Source: an uncultured Clostridia bacterium (GTDB taxonomy: Bacteria > Bacillota > Clostridia > Oscillospirales > Acutalibacteraceae). Taken from it: a stretch of 39,957 nucleotides of DNA. Shown here piece after piece: positions 1 through 8,339 of this stretch (the first letter of the stretch is position 1; each line of letters opens with the position of its first letter). A program made the translations under genes and the position numbers. The notes beneath the pieces are model-generated. The model was not told the origin of the DNA and did not search any database. It worked only from the letters and a program-made list of their open reading frames with translations. The stretch lies in assembly GCA_944384825.1 (NCBI GenBank), contig CALWUT010000009.1:1-39957 (forward strand). The letters are read 5' to 3'.

Positions 1-175
1 CTTTTTATAATTAAAAATTAAGTTAATATTTTTATTAAATACTCCTAAAAAAAAATTAAAACTTAAAATTAATTTTATTATATTATTTAATAAAATTCAA
101 GATCAATTTAAATTTTGGATAAAAATAGGAGTATTTTGATAGTTAAAGTTCAATTTTTGTTAATGAATATAGCAT

Positions 176-937
176 TTAGTTTTTGCTTACCGAATTGTTT
201 ATAAAATAGTCTGAAATTCCGCAGTAAATGCTAAAGGCTATTTGGCTTTGATATTTTTCATCTATAAGTTTTTTAGCTTCTTCGGCATTCGATAAAAATC
301 CACATTCAACAACTACTGCGGGAATGTGAGCATTATTAAGTAAGTATATTTTTTCAGTAGCTGGTTTTATTTCTCTGGTATTTTCCGGCTGAATAAGGCC
401 TACTACTGAATCTTTAATTTTGATTGCCAGTTCTTGACTTTTTATTTCATTTTTGGAATAAAATATTTGGGTTCCAAAGTATTTCGGGTTAGGAAATTTA
501 TTTTGATGTATACTAATAAATATACAATTTTCTTTTTTATTTTTATTTATTATATCTGCTCTGTTATGAAGATCTGATATCTTTTTTTTGCGTAAACTAG
601 TAGCATCATCATCATAAATAGCTTGATCTGTTTCTCTGGTCATTATTACTTCGTACCCTGAAGCTTCCAAAAGGTCTCTTAGTTTTAAGGAAATAGAAAG
701 ATTTATATCTTTTTCCACTACCCCGTCCACTCCGACTGCTCCGCCATCTTCACCGCCATGTCCCGGGTCAAGGACTACTCTTCTTAAGCTGTTAGATGGA
801 TTTTCGTTGGAGATTTGTTCATTTATTTTAGCATAGGCAGCAAAAATAAGTGAGGAAAATACTACTATGCTAAGTGTACAAAACGTGTAGAATGGCCAGT
901 TATTTCTGCTGCTTTTTTTATGTTTTTTTGATTTCAA
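176..937 (-). CDS. cwlD: N-acetylmuramoyl-L-alanine amidase, CwlD-like (Amidase_3)
   Basis: A zinc amidase that cleaves the lactyl-peptide bond of peptidoglycan. CwlD of Bacillus acts with PdaA to make muramic-delta-lactam in spore cortex. One N-terminal membrane segment (about residues 20-40, numbered from the longest frame at 946) anchors it outside the cell. The catalytic domain follows: DPGHGG (H63), the EKD glutamate (E78), SIHQN (H147) and VECGF (E214) match the Zn-ligand and catalytic positions of Amidase_3. Length near 255 aa is normal for CwlD. The longest frame starts at GTG 946, but an AGGAG lies directly against that codon. TTG at 937 has the right 8-nt spacing, so I place the start there. 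The gene is divergent from the next one. Family assignment is firm; cortex role is inferred from family and the spore genes nearby. Confidence 0.9.
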   Translation of the reverse strand: MKSKKHKKSSRNNWPFYTFCTLSIVVFSSLIFAAYAKINEQISNENPSNSLRRVVLDPGHGGEDGGAVGVDGVVEKDINLSISLKLRDLLEASGYEVIMTRETDQAIYDDDATSLRKKKISDLHNRADIINKNKKENCIFISIHQNKFPNPKYFGTQIFYSKNEIKSQELAIKIKDSVVGLIQPENTREIKPATEKIYLLNNAHIPAVVVECGFLSNAEEAKKLIDEKYQSQIAFSIYCGISDYFINNSVSKN

Positions 938-1025
938 AAAATTCACTCCTGTTTAATAAATGTATTTGATAAAATAAAAAATAGTCGTATAATTAGATAG
1001 ATAAACTAACAAGTGAGGTAAAAAT

Positions 1026-1694
1026 ATGCAGCGTGTTTATGCTAAGAATGTAAACAACCGATTGGGAAGCGAATTTGGACTCCCTAATTACACTCGAGGT
1101 GAAGAAATTCTTAATGCTTTGACTCATGGAATAGGAATTGTATTTTCTGTATTCGCACTAGTTTTTTTACTAGTAAGCTATCCTAAAAACTTTAGAAATG
1201 TATTTTCTGTTTCTATTTATGCGACAACTCTTTTAGTTCTTTACACGATTTCGACTTTGTATCATTCTTTTAAAGTTTCAAAAGTTAAAAGTAATTTCAG
1301 AAAGCTGGATCATTGCTCGATATTTTTGCTTATTGCAGGTACCTATACTCCGCTTTGTATGTTATTTATAAAAGGGATTGAAAGCACTATTATTTTAATA
1401 TCTGTGTGGGCTACTGCTTTAATAGGAATTATTTTAAATTCCATAGATGTAAATAAGTTTTCAAAATTTTCACTTGCCTGTTATATTCTGATGGGCTGGA
1501 GTGTAGTATTTATAGCTCGAACCGCTCTGAAAGTATTATCGCCATGGCAGCTTACATGGCTTTTGGTGGGAGGAATATTTTATACTTTGGGAGCTGTAAT
1601 ATATGTTCTTGGAAAAAAGATAAGGTACATGCATTCCCTTTGGCATTTATTTGTACTTGGAGGAAGTATAAGTCATTTTATGGTGTTAGTTTAA
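1026..1694 (+). CDS. Hemolysin III / PAQR family membrane protein
   Basis: A 222-residue, about seven-helix integral membrane protein of the HlyIII/YqfA (PAQR-like) family. Visible family marks are the early EEILNALTHGIGI segment, YTISTLYHSF, the LDHCSIFLLIAGTYTP block and the C-terminal LWHLFVLGGSISHF. The conserved Ser/His/Asp set of these blocks forms the metal-dependent hydrolase-like site of the PAQR/alkaline-ceramidase superfamily. The physiological role in Firmicutes is not settled; the hemolysin label comes from a Bacillus cereus protein. An SD (gtgaggt) sits ahead of ATG 1026. The gene is divergent from cwlD and its 3' end faces the next, oppositely oriented gene with only about 19 bases between. 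Confidence 0.85.
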   Translation: MQRVYAKNVNNRLGSEFGLPNYTRGEEILNALTHGIGIVFSVFALVFLLVSYPKNFRNVFSVSIYATTLLVLYTISTLYHSFKVSKVKSNFRKLDHCSIFLLIAGTYTPLCMLFIKGIESTIILISVWATALIGIILNSIDVNKFSKFSLACYILMGWSVVFIARTALKVLSPWQLTWLLVGGIFYTLGAVIYVLGKKIRYMHSLWHLFVLGGSISHFMVLV

Positions 1695-1713
1695 GCGGAA
1701 AACTAATAAGCTT

Positions 1714-2010
1714 CTATTTAAATATTTTGCATAGAGGAGCAAAAAATCCTGCTTTTCTTCTGCGTTTCCAATTAGGGTTATAATTAACCAGTATAGTATC
1801 ATCTCCTATTACTTCTATATTTTCCCATTTTATAATAATGTCATCTTCTCTTCCCAGGAGTCCAAAGCACTTAAGACGTCCATATACTACAATAGCTATA
1901 ACTTTTGCACATACCATATCCACTTCCACATCATTTACGCATCCTATTCTGCATCCGTCCTTTACGCTTATTACTTCTTTGTTTTTCATATCTACTATTC
2001 TGCAAACCAA
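1714..2010 (-). CDS. YlmC/YmxH family sporulation-associated PRC-barrel protein
   Basis: A small beta-rich protein of the YlmC/YmxH family, a PRC-barrel-type domain found almost only in spore-formers. The layout matches: an opening strand, KEVISVKDGCRIG, a DVEVD acidic turn, a central hydrophobic strand, the FGLLGREDDIIIKWENIEVIGDDTILV block, and a basic C-terminus. The longest frame begins at ATG 2040, but family members start near the LVCRIVDM segment. The TTG at 2010 is preceded by a strong GGAAGGAAGGGG SD, so I prefer that start (98 aa). The molecular function of the family is unknown. Convergent with the HlyIII-like gene and divergent from the P-type ATPase gene. Confidence 0.75.
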   Translation of the reverse strand: MVCRIVDMKNKEVISVKDGCRIGCVNDVEVDMVCAKVIAIVVYGRLKCFGLLGREDDIIIKWENIEVIGDDTILVNYNPNWKRRRKAGFFAPLCKIFK

Positions 2011-2077
2011 TTTAACCCCTTCCTTCCTAACTTTTATCATTTAAATTTTACGGTTAATTTTTAAAAGGAGGTCAGAT

Positions 2078-4450
2078 ATGAGTCACCTTGATACGGAGAT
2101 TCAAAGATATAGTCCCACAAACAGTTTTGGACTTTCACATGAACAAGTAAAAAAAAGAATTTCTGAAGGACTTATAAACGTGGATAAAAATACCGCTTCA
2201 AAAAGTACTTCCGATATAATCAAGGACAATCTTTTTACGCTTTTTAACTTCATTAATTTAGTTTTAGCTATTGCAATACTTTATACTGGTTCCTATAGGA
2301 ATCTTATGTTTATGGGAGTCGTTATATGCAATGCAGTAATAGGAATAGCTCAGGAAATCAGAGCTAAAAAAACAGTAGATAAATTAAACCTTATACTTTC
2401 CAATAATGCTACGGTTATTAGAGAAGGAAAAAGAGAAAAAATAAAAATTGAAAAAGTGGTTTTAGACGACATAATTTGTTTCAGTAGAGGTAATCAAATT
2501 GTTTCTGATTCCATAATTACTGAAGGAAAGTGCGAGGTAAATGAATCTTTCTTAACAGGAGAGTCTGATCTTATACTCAAAAAAGAAGGAGATACTCTTT
2601 TATCAGGAAGCTTTGTAGTAAGTGGAAGCTGTAAAGCGAAAGTGGAGAAAGTCGGAGAGGATAATTACACTTCTCAACTTCTGAAGAAGTCAAAGTATAT
2701 TAAAAAAACCAAATCTGAAATTATTACTACTCTAAATAAAATAATAAAAATAATATCCATATCAATTATTCCTATAGGAGCTTTACTTTTTTACAGACAA
2801 TATAATGCTTCCAGCTATAATGTATCTTCGGCAATAGTAACCACTTCTGCCGCTCTTACCGGAATGATTCCCGAAGGACTGGTTTTACTTACAAGCTCAG
2901 TTTTAGCGGTAGGAGTTTTGAGACTTTCAAAGCGCAAGGTACTCGTACAGGACATTTACTGTTTAGAAACTTTGGCACGAGTTGATACGCTTTGTCTTGA
3001 TAAAACCGGGACAATAACCGAAGGCAGTTTTGAACTTCATGACATTGTAGCAGAAAACGGATATACTATTTCTGAAGTTAATGAAGCTGTTACTGCTATT
3101 ACCAGTATGCTCGGTGACAGCAACGAGACTTTTAATGCAGTTAAAAGTAAATTTCCTCCAACTGCTGATTTTCCCCGTCCGGATATTGTTATACCTTTTT
3201 CGTCTGAAAAAAAATGGTCCGGAGTTTATACTAAAGACCAAGGAAGTTTGGTTATGGGTGCTGCGGAATTTATATTTGGAGATACTTACAGCAAGATTAG
3301 AGATAAGACTTCATTTTATTCTAAAGAATATAGAGTTTTAACTTTAGCGCACTCTGAAAATCCTTTTAAGGATGGTAATTTACCTGATAATTTAAATCTT
3401 ATGGCTTTTATTCTAATAAAAGATAAAATTAGAGACAATGCAGAAAGAACTTTGAATTTCTTTAAAAAGCAGGGAGTAGAAATTAAAGTTATTTCCGGGG
3501 ATGACCCTTTAACTGTATCTCAGATAGCTAAGAGAGTTAATTTGCAAAACGCTGAAAAGTATATTGACATGTCCAAACTGCAATCGTCTGAAGAGGTAAA
3601 AGAAGCTGCTAAAAAATACACTATTTTCGGTAGGGTAACGCCTTATCAGAAACAAGAAATAATAAAGTCTTTAAAAGACGAAGGTCATACTGTAGCGATG
3701 GTAGGAGACGGAGTTAATGATGTTCTTGCGATGAAGGAGTCGGATTGCAGCGTAGCGATGGCGGGAGGAAGTGATATAGCAAGAAATGTTTCACATTTAG
3801 TGCTTCTTAATTCGGATTTTGCTTCAATGCCACGAGCGGTTGCCGAAGGAAGGAAAGCTATAAATAACATTCAGCGTTCTTCATCACTTTTTCTTGTAAA
3901 GACGATATATTCTTTTTTACTTTCACTACTTTTCTTTGCCATTCCTGCTCCATATCCGTTTATTCCTATACAAATGACTCTTTTAAGTGCTATAACAATC
4001 GGTATTCCTTCATTTGTCCTAGCGCTTGAGCCTAACCGGGATAAAATAAAAGGCAATTTATTCAAGAATATACTTGATAAATCTTTACCTGCTGCGATTG
4101 CTATTGTTTTTTCCATTTTACTTTCTGTAGGTATATACTCATTATTTGACATATCATATAAGAGGTATTCTACTGTTAACGTAGTTGTTACCGGAATTAT
4201 TGGACTTATTTTAATATACAAGATATCATTACCGCTTAATAAGCTTCGTAAGGCGTTACTGTGGAGTGTATGTATATTTTTTGCAATAGGAGTGTTGAAA
4301 TTTACAAGTCTTTTTGAGCTTGAGCCTTTGAATTGGATTAATTTATTAATCATATTAAGCGTAGCTTTTGTGTCGACAATAATATACGAGTACGTTTCTG
4401 TCATAAAATTTGATAAGCTCTTTAAGAGGAAAATCAAATCAAAATCGTGA
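2078..4450 (+). CDS. Cation-translocating P-type ATPase, CtpE-like
   Basis: A 790-residue P-type (E1-E2) cation pump of the plasma membrane. Motifs in order: actuator TGES (160-163), the membrane motif PEGLVLLTS (265-273), phosphorylation site DKTGT with D308, the P-domain SGDDPLT (473-479) and hinge GDGVND (543-548). Helix pairs lie near residues 52-95 and 222-282, and about six more follow residue 590. The P-E-G-L membrane motif and short N-terminus without CxxC metal-binding domains argue against Cu/Zn pumps and match the CtpE group, for which calcium uptake was shown in mycobacteria. Calcium as substrate here is inference. The ATG has a good AAGGAGG SD. No regulator is adjacent. Confidence 0.85.
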   Translation: MSHLDTEIQRYSPTNSFGLSHEQVKKRISEGLINVDKNTASKSTSDIIKDNLFTLFNFINLVLAIAILYTGSYRNLMFMGVVICNAVIGIAQEIRAKKTVDKLNLILSNNATVIREGKREKIKIEKVVLDDIICFSRGNQIVSDSIITEGKCEVNESFLTGESDLILKKEGDTLLSGSFVVSGSCKAKVEKVGEDNYTSQLLKKSKYIKKTKSEIITTLNKIIKIISISIIPIGALLFYRQYNASSYNVSSAIVTTSAALTGMIPEGLVLLTSSVLAVGVLRLSKRKVLVQDIYCLETLARVDTLCLDKTGTITEGSFELHDIVAENGYTISEVNEAVTAITSMLGDSNETFNAVKSKFPPTADFPRPDIVIPFSSEKKWSGVYTKDQGSLVMGAAEFIFGDTYSKIRDKTSFYSKEYRVLTLAHSENPFKDGNLPDNLNLMAFILIKDKIRDNAERTLNFFKKQGVEIKVISGDDPLTVSQIAKRVNLQNAEKYIDMSKLQSSEEVKEAAKKYTIFGRVTPYQKQEIIKSLKDEGHTVAMVGDGVNDVLAMKESDCSVAMAGGSDIARNVSHLVLLNSDFASMPRAVAEGRKAINNIQRSSSLFLVKTIYSFLLSLLFFAIPAPYPFIPIQMTLLSAITIGIPSFVLALEPNRDKIKGNLFKNILDKSLPAAIAIVFSILLSVGIYSLFDISYKRYSTVNVVVTGIIGLILIYKISLPLNKLRKALLWSVCIFFAIGVLKFTSLFELEPLNWINLLIILSVAFVSTIIYEYVSVIKFDKLFKRKIKSKS

Positions 4451-4470
4451 TAATTCGTCAAGTATTGATA

Positions 4471-4499
4471 TTGACTAAAAATTGCAGATGAAGTAGTAT
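4471..4499 (+). promoter_or_regulatory. Predicted sigma-A promoter for the 51-aa peptide gene
   Basis: TTGACT (4471-4476) and TAGTAT (4494-4499) are separated by 17 bases, about 40 bases upstream of the small gene at 4536. The spacing is ideal and both hexamers are near consensus. Confidence 0.55.
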
Positions 4500-4535
4500 A
4501 AAAATTAAATATATAAGTGAAAGGAGAACTGCAAT

Positions 4536-4691
4536 ATGAAAAGCAGTAAATACAGTTTAGCGTTTGTAATTGGGGTAGTAACTTCTATAGTTACTGTTTT
4601 GTCGTTAATTGTGGCCATTGTAGCTTTAATTGATAAAAAGAAGAAAGAAGACAGAGAATTAGAAGAATACTTGGACGCAAGTATAAGCTAG
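4536..4691 (+). CDS. Small single-pass membrane protein, 51 aa, function unknown
   Basis: ATG at 4536 preceded by AAAGGAGAACT gives a clean 51-codon frame. The N-terminal part holds one hydrophobic helix (about residues 8-32, mostly V, I, L, A). After it comes a highly charged tail: four lysines, then alternating acidic residues ending in a DASIS-like C-terminus. Charge pattern predicts N-out/C-in or a membrane-anchored cytoplasmic tail. I do not recognise the family. It has its own predicted promoter upstream and is followed by a separate strong promoter for greA, so it looks like a monocistronic micro-gene. The SD, promoter and biased amphipathic tail make real coding likely. Confidence 0.6.
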   Translation: MKSSKYSLAFVIGVVTSIVTVLSLIVAIVALIDKKKKEDRELEEYLDASIS

Positions 4692-4759
4692 GATTTTAAG
4701 TAATGTTTTTATGTAGTGCGCTACTCAGGCTCCAAAGAGAATGTTAAACTTAATTTTTC

Positions 4760-4789
4760 TTGACATCAATTATATATTTCTCATATAAT
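4760..4789 (+). promoter_or_regulatory. Perfect-consensus sigma-A promoter for greA
   Basis: TTGACA (4760-4765) and TATAAT (4784-4789), both perfect hexamers, with an 18-base spacer. The transcript would begin near 4796 and carry a leader of about 105 bases before greA. Confidence 0.75.
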
Positions 4790-4832
4790 TGCTCTTGTGA
4801 CGACTTGAGCTTAGAATGGTTATAAAAGAATC

Positions 4833-4861
4833 TCCCTCCCCTACAGTCATACCGGGAGGGA
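4833..4861 (+). promoter_or_regulatory. GC-rich hairpin in the greA leader, pairing with an SD-like GGGAGG
   Basis: TCCCTCCC (4833-4840) is perfectly complementary to GGGAGGGA (4854-4861) around a 13-base loop. It is the most GC-rich element for several hundred bases. No T-run follows on the plus strand, so it is not a standard terminator. The right arm is a near-ideal SD placed 7-8 bases before an ATG at 4869 that opens only four codons (M-L-T-K-stop). Confidence 0.55.
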
Positions 4862-4902
4862 AGTTATAATGTTAACAAAATAATAGTATGGAGTGGTCTA
4901 AT

Positions 4903-5376
4903 ATGGGTAAGCAAGTTATACTTACGGAAGAAGGACTTAAAAATTTAGAAACAGAACTAGAAAATTTAAAGACTGTTAAACGAAAAGAAGTAGCTGAAAA
5001 GATAAAAGTAGCGCTTTCTTTTGGAGACCTTTCAGAAAATAGTGAATATGACGAAGCAAAAAATGAACAAGCCATTATTGAAGCTAGAATACTTGAAATA
5101 GAAAATATGCTTAAAGATGTAAAAATAATAGATGAACATGAGCTTAGTACTGAAGTTGTATACGTCGGTTCCAAAGTTAAGGTCAAGGATAGAGAATATA
5201 ATGAAATTTTAGATTACAAAATAGTTGGGCCAAGCGAAGCAAATCCAAGAGAGGGGAAAATATCGGATGAGTCTCCGGTCGGGGCAGCGCTATTGGGACA
5301 TAAAGTTGGTCAAATAGTAAAAATAGAAACTCCGGGTGGAATTTGTACTTATGAAATTTTAGATATATATAAATAA
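4903..5376 (+). CDS. greA: Transcription elongation factor GreA
   Basis: GreA rescues backtracked RNA polymerase by stimulating cleavage of the transcript 3' end. From ATG 4903 the protein is 157 aa, the usual length. Residues 1-75 form the antiparallel coiled coil with the acidic tip [13 protein letters not shown], whose D and E residues act in the polymerase channel. The C-terminal FKBP-like domain carries [30 protein letters not shown] and the closing beta strands. An upstream in-frame ATG at 4888 exists, but the GGAG needed for initiation at 4903 lies inside those extra codons, so 4903 is the better start. Expressed from the consensus promoter upstream and followed closely by lysS, as in many Firmicutes. 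Confidence 0.95.
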   Translation: MGKQVILTEEGLKNLETELENLKTVKRKEVAEKIKVALSFGDLSENSEYDEAKNEQAIIEARILEIENMLKDVKIIDEHELSTEVVYVGSKVKVKDREYNEILDYKIVGPSEANPREGKISDESPVGAALLGHKVGQIVKIETPGGICTYEILDIYK

Positions 5377-5433
5377 AACTTTTTTCTGAATTTTAAGTAT
5401 TGCGTAAAATGACAAAAAAGCGAGGAATAAAAT

Positions 5434-6939
5434 ATGAGCGAAGACTTAAATACAAATGATATTGGTAAGTCTTATTCGGAAAATGAAATAATGCAAATAA
5501 GACGGCAAAAGTTCGAAAATTTAAAACAAAAAGGTATTAATCCTTTTGATATAACATCATTCTCCTGTACTTCGTGCGCTAAAGAAATTTCAGAAAACTT
5601 TGAGTCTTTCGAAAGTAAGGATGTAAAACTGGCGGGAAGAGTTATAAGCAGAAGAGATATGGGTAAAGCTACTTTTATGGATATTTTGGATGGAAGCGGA
5701 AGAATTCAGCTATACGTAAAAACAAACGATATAGGAGAAGATAAATATAACGATTTAATATCGCTTTGGGATATAGGAGATATTGTAGGCATTGAAGGAT
5801 TTGTATTTAAAACGCGCAGGGGAGAAATATCTGTTCACGTTAAGGATATTACCTTACTTGCCAAGTCGTTTTTGCCCCTTCCAGAAAAATTCCACGGACT
5901 GAAAGATACGGATACGAGATATCGTCAAAGGTACTTAGATCTTATTTCTTCACCGGAGACTAAAGACACTTTTATTAAAAGAAGTTTAATAATTAAAGCT
6001 ATTAGAAATTTTCTTGATAGTAAAGGATTTATTGAAGTTGAGACTCCAGTATTAAACGTCATTCCGGGAGGAGCGGCGGCCAGACCGTTTATAACGCATC
6101 ATAATACTTTGGATATGGATCTTTATTTGCGTATTGCTCCGGAATTATATTTAAAAAGACTTATCGTAGGCGGGATGGAAAAAGTTTACGAAATAGGCAG
6201 GCTTTTTCGTAATGAAGGAATGTCCACAAAGCATAATCCGGAATTTACTACTATTGAGCTTTACGAAGCTTATTCAGATTACAAAGATATGATGGAGCTT
6301 ACTGAGAAATTAATTAGAAAGTGTGCAGAGTCTGTTGGAACTTTTGGAGAAATAGAATATCAAGGAGAAAAAATTAAGATTTTTGATTCGTTTCAAAGAC
6401 TCACTATGGTAGAAGCTGTAAATAAATATACGGGTGAAGACTTTTTATCATTTATCGGAGATTCTAAAGAAGCTGCTAAAGTCGCTAAAAAACTGAATAT
6501 AGACTGTAAAAGTTCAGATTCTTGGGGAGATATTTTAAATAAAGTTTTTGAAGAAAAAGTAGAATCAAATTTAGTTCAACCGACGTTTATTTATGATTAT
6601 CCCATCGAAGTTTCTCCGCTTACAAAAAAGAAACCAGGTTCTGATTATCTTGTAGAAAGATTTGAACTTTTTATAACAGGACGAGAATTAGCTAATGCTT
6701 ATTCAGAGCTTAACGATCCTATTGATCAACGCGAAAGATTTGAACGTCAAATGAAACTGCGTGAGTCAGGCGATGAAGAAGCCAACATTATTGACGAAGA
6801 TTTTGTAACCTCTTTGGAGTACGGAATGCCGCCGACCGGAGGATTGGGAATTGGTATTGATAGGTTGGTTATGTTACTTACAAATAGCTTGTCAATTAGA
6901 GACGTAATAATTTTTCCGACAATGAAACCTAAAAATTAA
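5434..6939 (+). CDS. lysS: Lysyl-tRNA synthetase, class II
   Basis: Charges tRNA-Lys with lysine. The 501-residue length is typical. An N-terminal OB-fold anticodon-binding domain spans about residues 60-165 and the class II catalytic core follows. Motif 1 is near FIEVETPVL, motif 2 is the [18 protein letters not shown] block, and motif 3 is [14 protein letters not shown] near the C-terminus. A slightly unusual N-terminal insert holds CTSCAKE. The ATG at 5434 has a GAGGA SD. It lies 57 bases after greA with no terminator seen between, so co-transcription is likely. A hairpin terminator follows at 6950. Confidence 0.96.
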   Translation: MSEDLNTNDIGKSYSENEIMQIRRQKFENLKQKGINPFDITSFSCTSCAKEISENFESFESKDVKLAGRVISRRDMGKATFMDILDGSGRIQLYVKTNDIGEDKYNDLISLWDIGDIVGIEGFVFKTRRGEISVHVKDITLLAKSFLPLPEKFHGLKDTDTRYRQRYLDLISSPETKDTFIKRSLIIKAIRNFLDSKGFIEVETPVLNVIPGGAAARPFITHHNTLDMDLYLRIAPELYLKRLIVGGMEKVYEIGRLFRNEGMSTKHNPEFTTIELYEAYSDYKDMMELTEKLIRKCAESVGTFGEIEYQGEKIKIFDSFQRLTMVEAVNKYTGEDFLSFIGDSKEAAKVAKKLNIDCKSSDSWGDILNKVFEEKVESNLVQPTFIYDYPIEVSPLTKKKPGSDYLVERFELFITGRELANAYSELNDPIDQRERFERQMKLRESGDEEANIIDEDFVTSLEYGMPPTGGLGIGIDRLVMLLTNSLSIRDVIIFPTMKPKN

Positions 6940-6949
6940 ATAGTTTAAT

Positions 6950-6979
6950 AAAGCTTATGCTTTTTAAGGCATGAGCTTT
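6950..6979. terminator. Hairpin between convergent lysS and DUF2508 genes
   Basis: AAAGCTTATGC (6950-6960) pairs with GCATGAGCTTT (6969-6979), 11 bp with one G-U pair and an 8-base loop. Moderately T-rich sequence follows, so it plausibly ends lysS. Confidence 0.6.
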
Positions 6980-7053
6980 GTTGATTTGCTTTATTTATTT
7001 TAGACAATAAAATAAACGTATTACTAATAAATTAAAATGGAACATTTTATCTT

Positions 7054-7296
7054 TTAAGTTTCTTTAAGTTTCAGTTTATTAATAAGATATCTATACCTAG
7101 CATTTAAAACTTCTCTCTGGTGAATACAAGCTTCTATAAGGTCTTCATCTACTTCCATCTGAAACCATCTGTTAGTTTTTCCCATTTCTAGGCAAATTTG
7201 TCTAATTTCATCTTTAACATCGGAGTTAATAGAATCGTCTTGAAGCTTAAGATTATTTTTTTTACGCTGAGATAATTTTTTAAGTAGATTTATCAT
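7054..7296 (-). CDS. DUF2508 family protein (YaaL-like)
   Basis: An 80-residue, charged helical protein. The pattern of a W near the middle (NRWFQMEV), a D-x-x-LIEACIH acidic helix, then a VLNARYRYLINKLK C-terminal helix fits DUF2508, whose Bacillus member is YaaL. YaaL lies near recR and bofA in Bacillus; here neither is next to it. Function is unknown. Read convergently with lysS. No strong SD is visible directly upstream of ATG 7296. Confidence 0.7.
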   Translation of the reverse strand: MINLLKKLSQRKKNNLKLQDDSINSDVKDEIRQICLEMGKTNRWFQMEVDEDLIEACIHQREVLNARYRYLINKLKLKET

Positions 7297-7520
7297 CTTA
7301 CCATCACAATCCTTTTTTATTTACTATTCTTATTTTTAGATTATGAGAACATATATGATATTTTATTCATAAAAGTAAAAAATAATTCCTATTTTTGAGC
7401 TCAAAATTCTTTTACGTTAATTTTTAACCTCATTTATGAATTTCAGAGTTGAAAAGAGATAATCTTTAAGATGTAAATTTGAATAATATTAGTATAAATT
7501 TATTAATAAAAAATATGTAC

Positions 7521-7548
7521 TTGACAAAATATATAAATTTTATATAAT
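7521..7548 (+). promoter_or_regulatory. Sigma-A promoter ahead of the 149-aa orphan gene
   Basis: TTGACA (7521-7526) and TATAAT (7543-7548) with a 16-base spacer, 50 bases before the start at 7598. The rest of the gene-free stretch 7297-7597 is AT-rich and holds nothing else I can support. Confidence 0.7.
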
Positions 7549-7597
7549 TAATAATGTCCTTTGTTTCAATAAATTAATAATGTAAGGAGTGTTGTAG

Positions 7598-8047
7598 ATG
7601 TTTTCTACTATTAAACCAAATAATGCTAATGTGGTATTTTCAAAGCAAATGTTTGGAAATGTAGGAGCACTTACTGAATCAGTAAAACAGTCTGAAGCAT
7701 TAGGTGATTTAGCTAATTTGTTTCATACAGATTTTAAAAAACATATGACTGGATTAAATAATGTGTTAAATGCAGTATTACAAGATCAAGATTTTCTAGG
7801 ATTACTTGAACAGGATAAAAAAACGGAGTTTACTAAGGCTGTTGGTGTTTTTCAAAAAACTTATCAGAAACTTGAATCTAGTAACGTTATAACAAAATGT
7901 GAAAAAATTTATCAGAGAATTGAAGCGTTACGCGATAGTCTTGGTGGTTGCAATGATCTTATTTGGCAAGGTCTATGTGCGTGCCTTAATAGAATTGTTT
8001 TTAATTTGAAATTGATTGTAAAAAATTTATCAAGTTTGAAACTTTGA
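7598..8047 (+). CDS. Hypothetical helical protein, 149 aa
   Basis: I do not recognise this protein. A strong promoter, an AAGGAG SD ahead of ATG 7598 and a clear terminator at 8067 show it is a real monocistronic gene. It looks soluble and almost wholly alpha-helical. The N-terminal 25 residues are Asn/Phe/Val-rich. The middle has heptad-like segments (LANLF..., MTGLNNVLNAVLQDQDFLGLL). A Cys-containing stretch (GGCNDLIWQGLCACLNRI) sits near the C-terminus. There is no signal peptide and no long membrane segment. The F/L/N-rich style is unlike its housekeeping neighbours, which suggests a lineage-restricted gene. Confidence 0.6.
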   Translation: MFSTIKPNNANVVFSKQMFGNVGALTESVKQSEALGDLANLFHTDFKKHMTGLNNVLNAVLQDQDFLGLLEQDKKTEFTKAVGVFQKTYQKLESSNVITKCEKIYQRIEALRDSLGGCNDLIWQGLCACLNRIVFNLKLIVKNLSSLKL

Positions 8048-8066
8048 TCTATTGAAAAATTCAGTT

Positions 8067-8092
8067 AAAGCACCTTTTAAGGTGCTTTTTTT
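8067..8092 (+). terminator. Rho-independent terminator of the 149-aa gene
   Basis: AAAGCACC (8067-8074) pairs with GGTGCTTT (8081-8088) around a 6-base loop and runs into seven T residues. Confidence 0.9.
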
Positions 8093-8218
8093 AGCGTTAA
8101 ATTAGGAAGTAAAGATTTCTCTTTATTTTCTACTTAGAACTTTTGCAGCAAATAATATTAAAAATAAATAATTTTAGTAGTAAAAAACATTTTAAAATGT
8201 GATTTAAGTAAAGAAAAT

Positions 8219-8258
8219 GTTAGCTTAAGTTTACTTTTTGCAAAAAATCAAGTATAAT
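8219..8258 (+). promoter_or_regulatory. feo promoter with overlapping DtxR-type dyad operator
   Basis: Promoter TTTACT (8230-8235), 17-base spacer, TATAAT (8253-8258). A 16-base interrupted palindrome (8219-8234, GTnAnCTTAAGnTnAC) covers the -35 hexamer. Its size and TTAAG centre fit metal-dependent DtxR/MntR-type operators, and a DtxR-type protein is encoded as the last gene of this operon. Confidence 0.6.
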
Positions 8259-8339
8259 ATTAGATGTAAAACATTATATTTATAAAAAATAGTATATTTA
8301 AAGTTAAAAAATACGAAAGTAAAGGATGTGTAAATAAAG

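Noticed and set aside
1-175. Possible gene or RNA at the left edge
   Set aside because: The stretch is AT-rich with no open frame, hairpin or promoter I can support.
3871-4461. 196-codon minus-strand frame across the P-type ATPase membrane region
   Set aside because: Antisense to conserved helices, no SD or promoter; the composition mirrors the pump.
4833-4861. greA leader hairpin as an intrinsic terminator
   Set aside because: No T-run on the plus strand; it lies in the leader before the greA start.
5376-5434. Lysine riboswitch or T-box ahead of lysS
   Set aside because: The gap is only 57 bases and shows no conserved riboswitch or T-box sequence.
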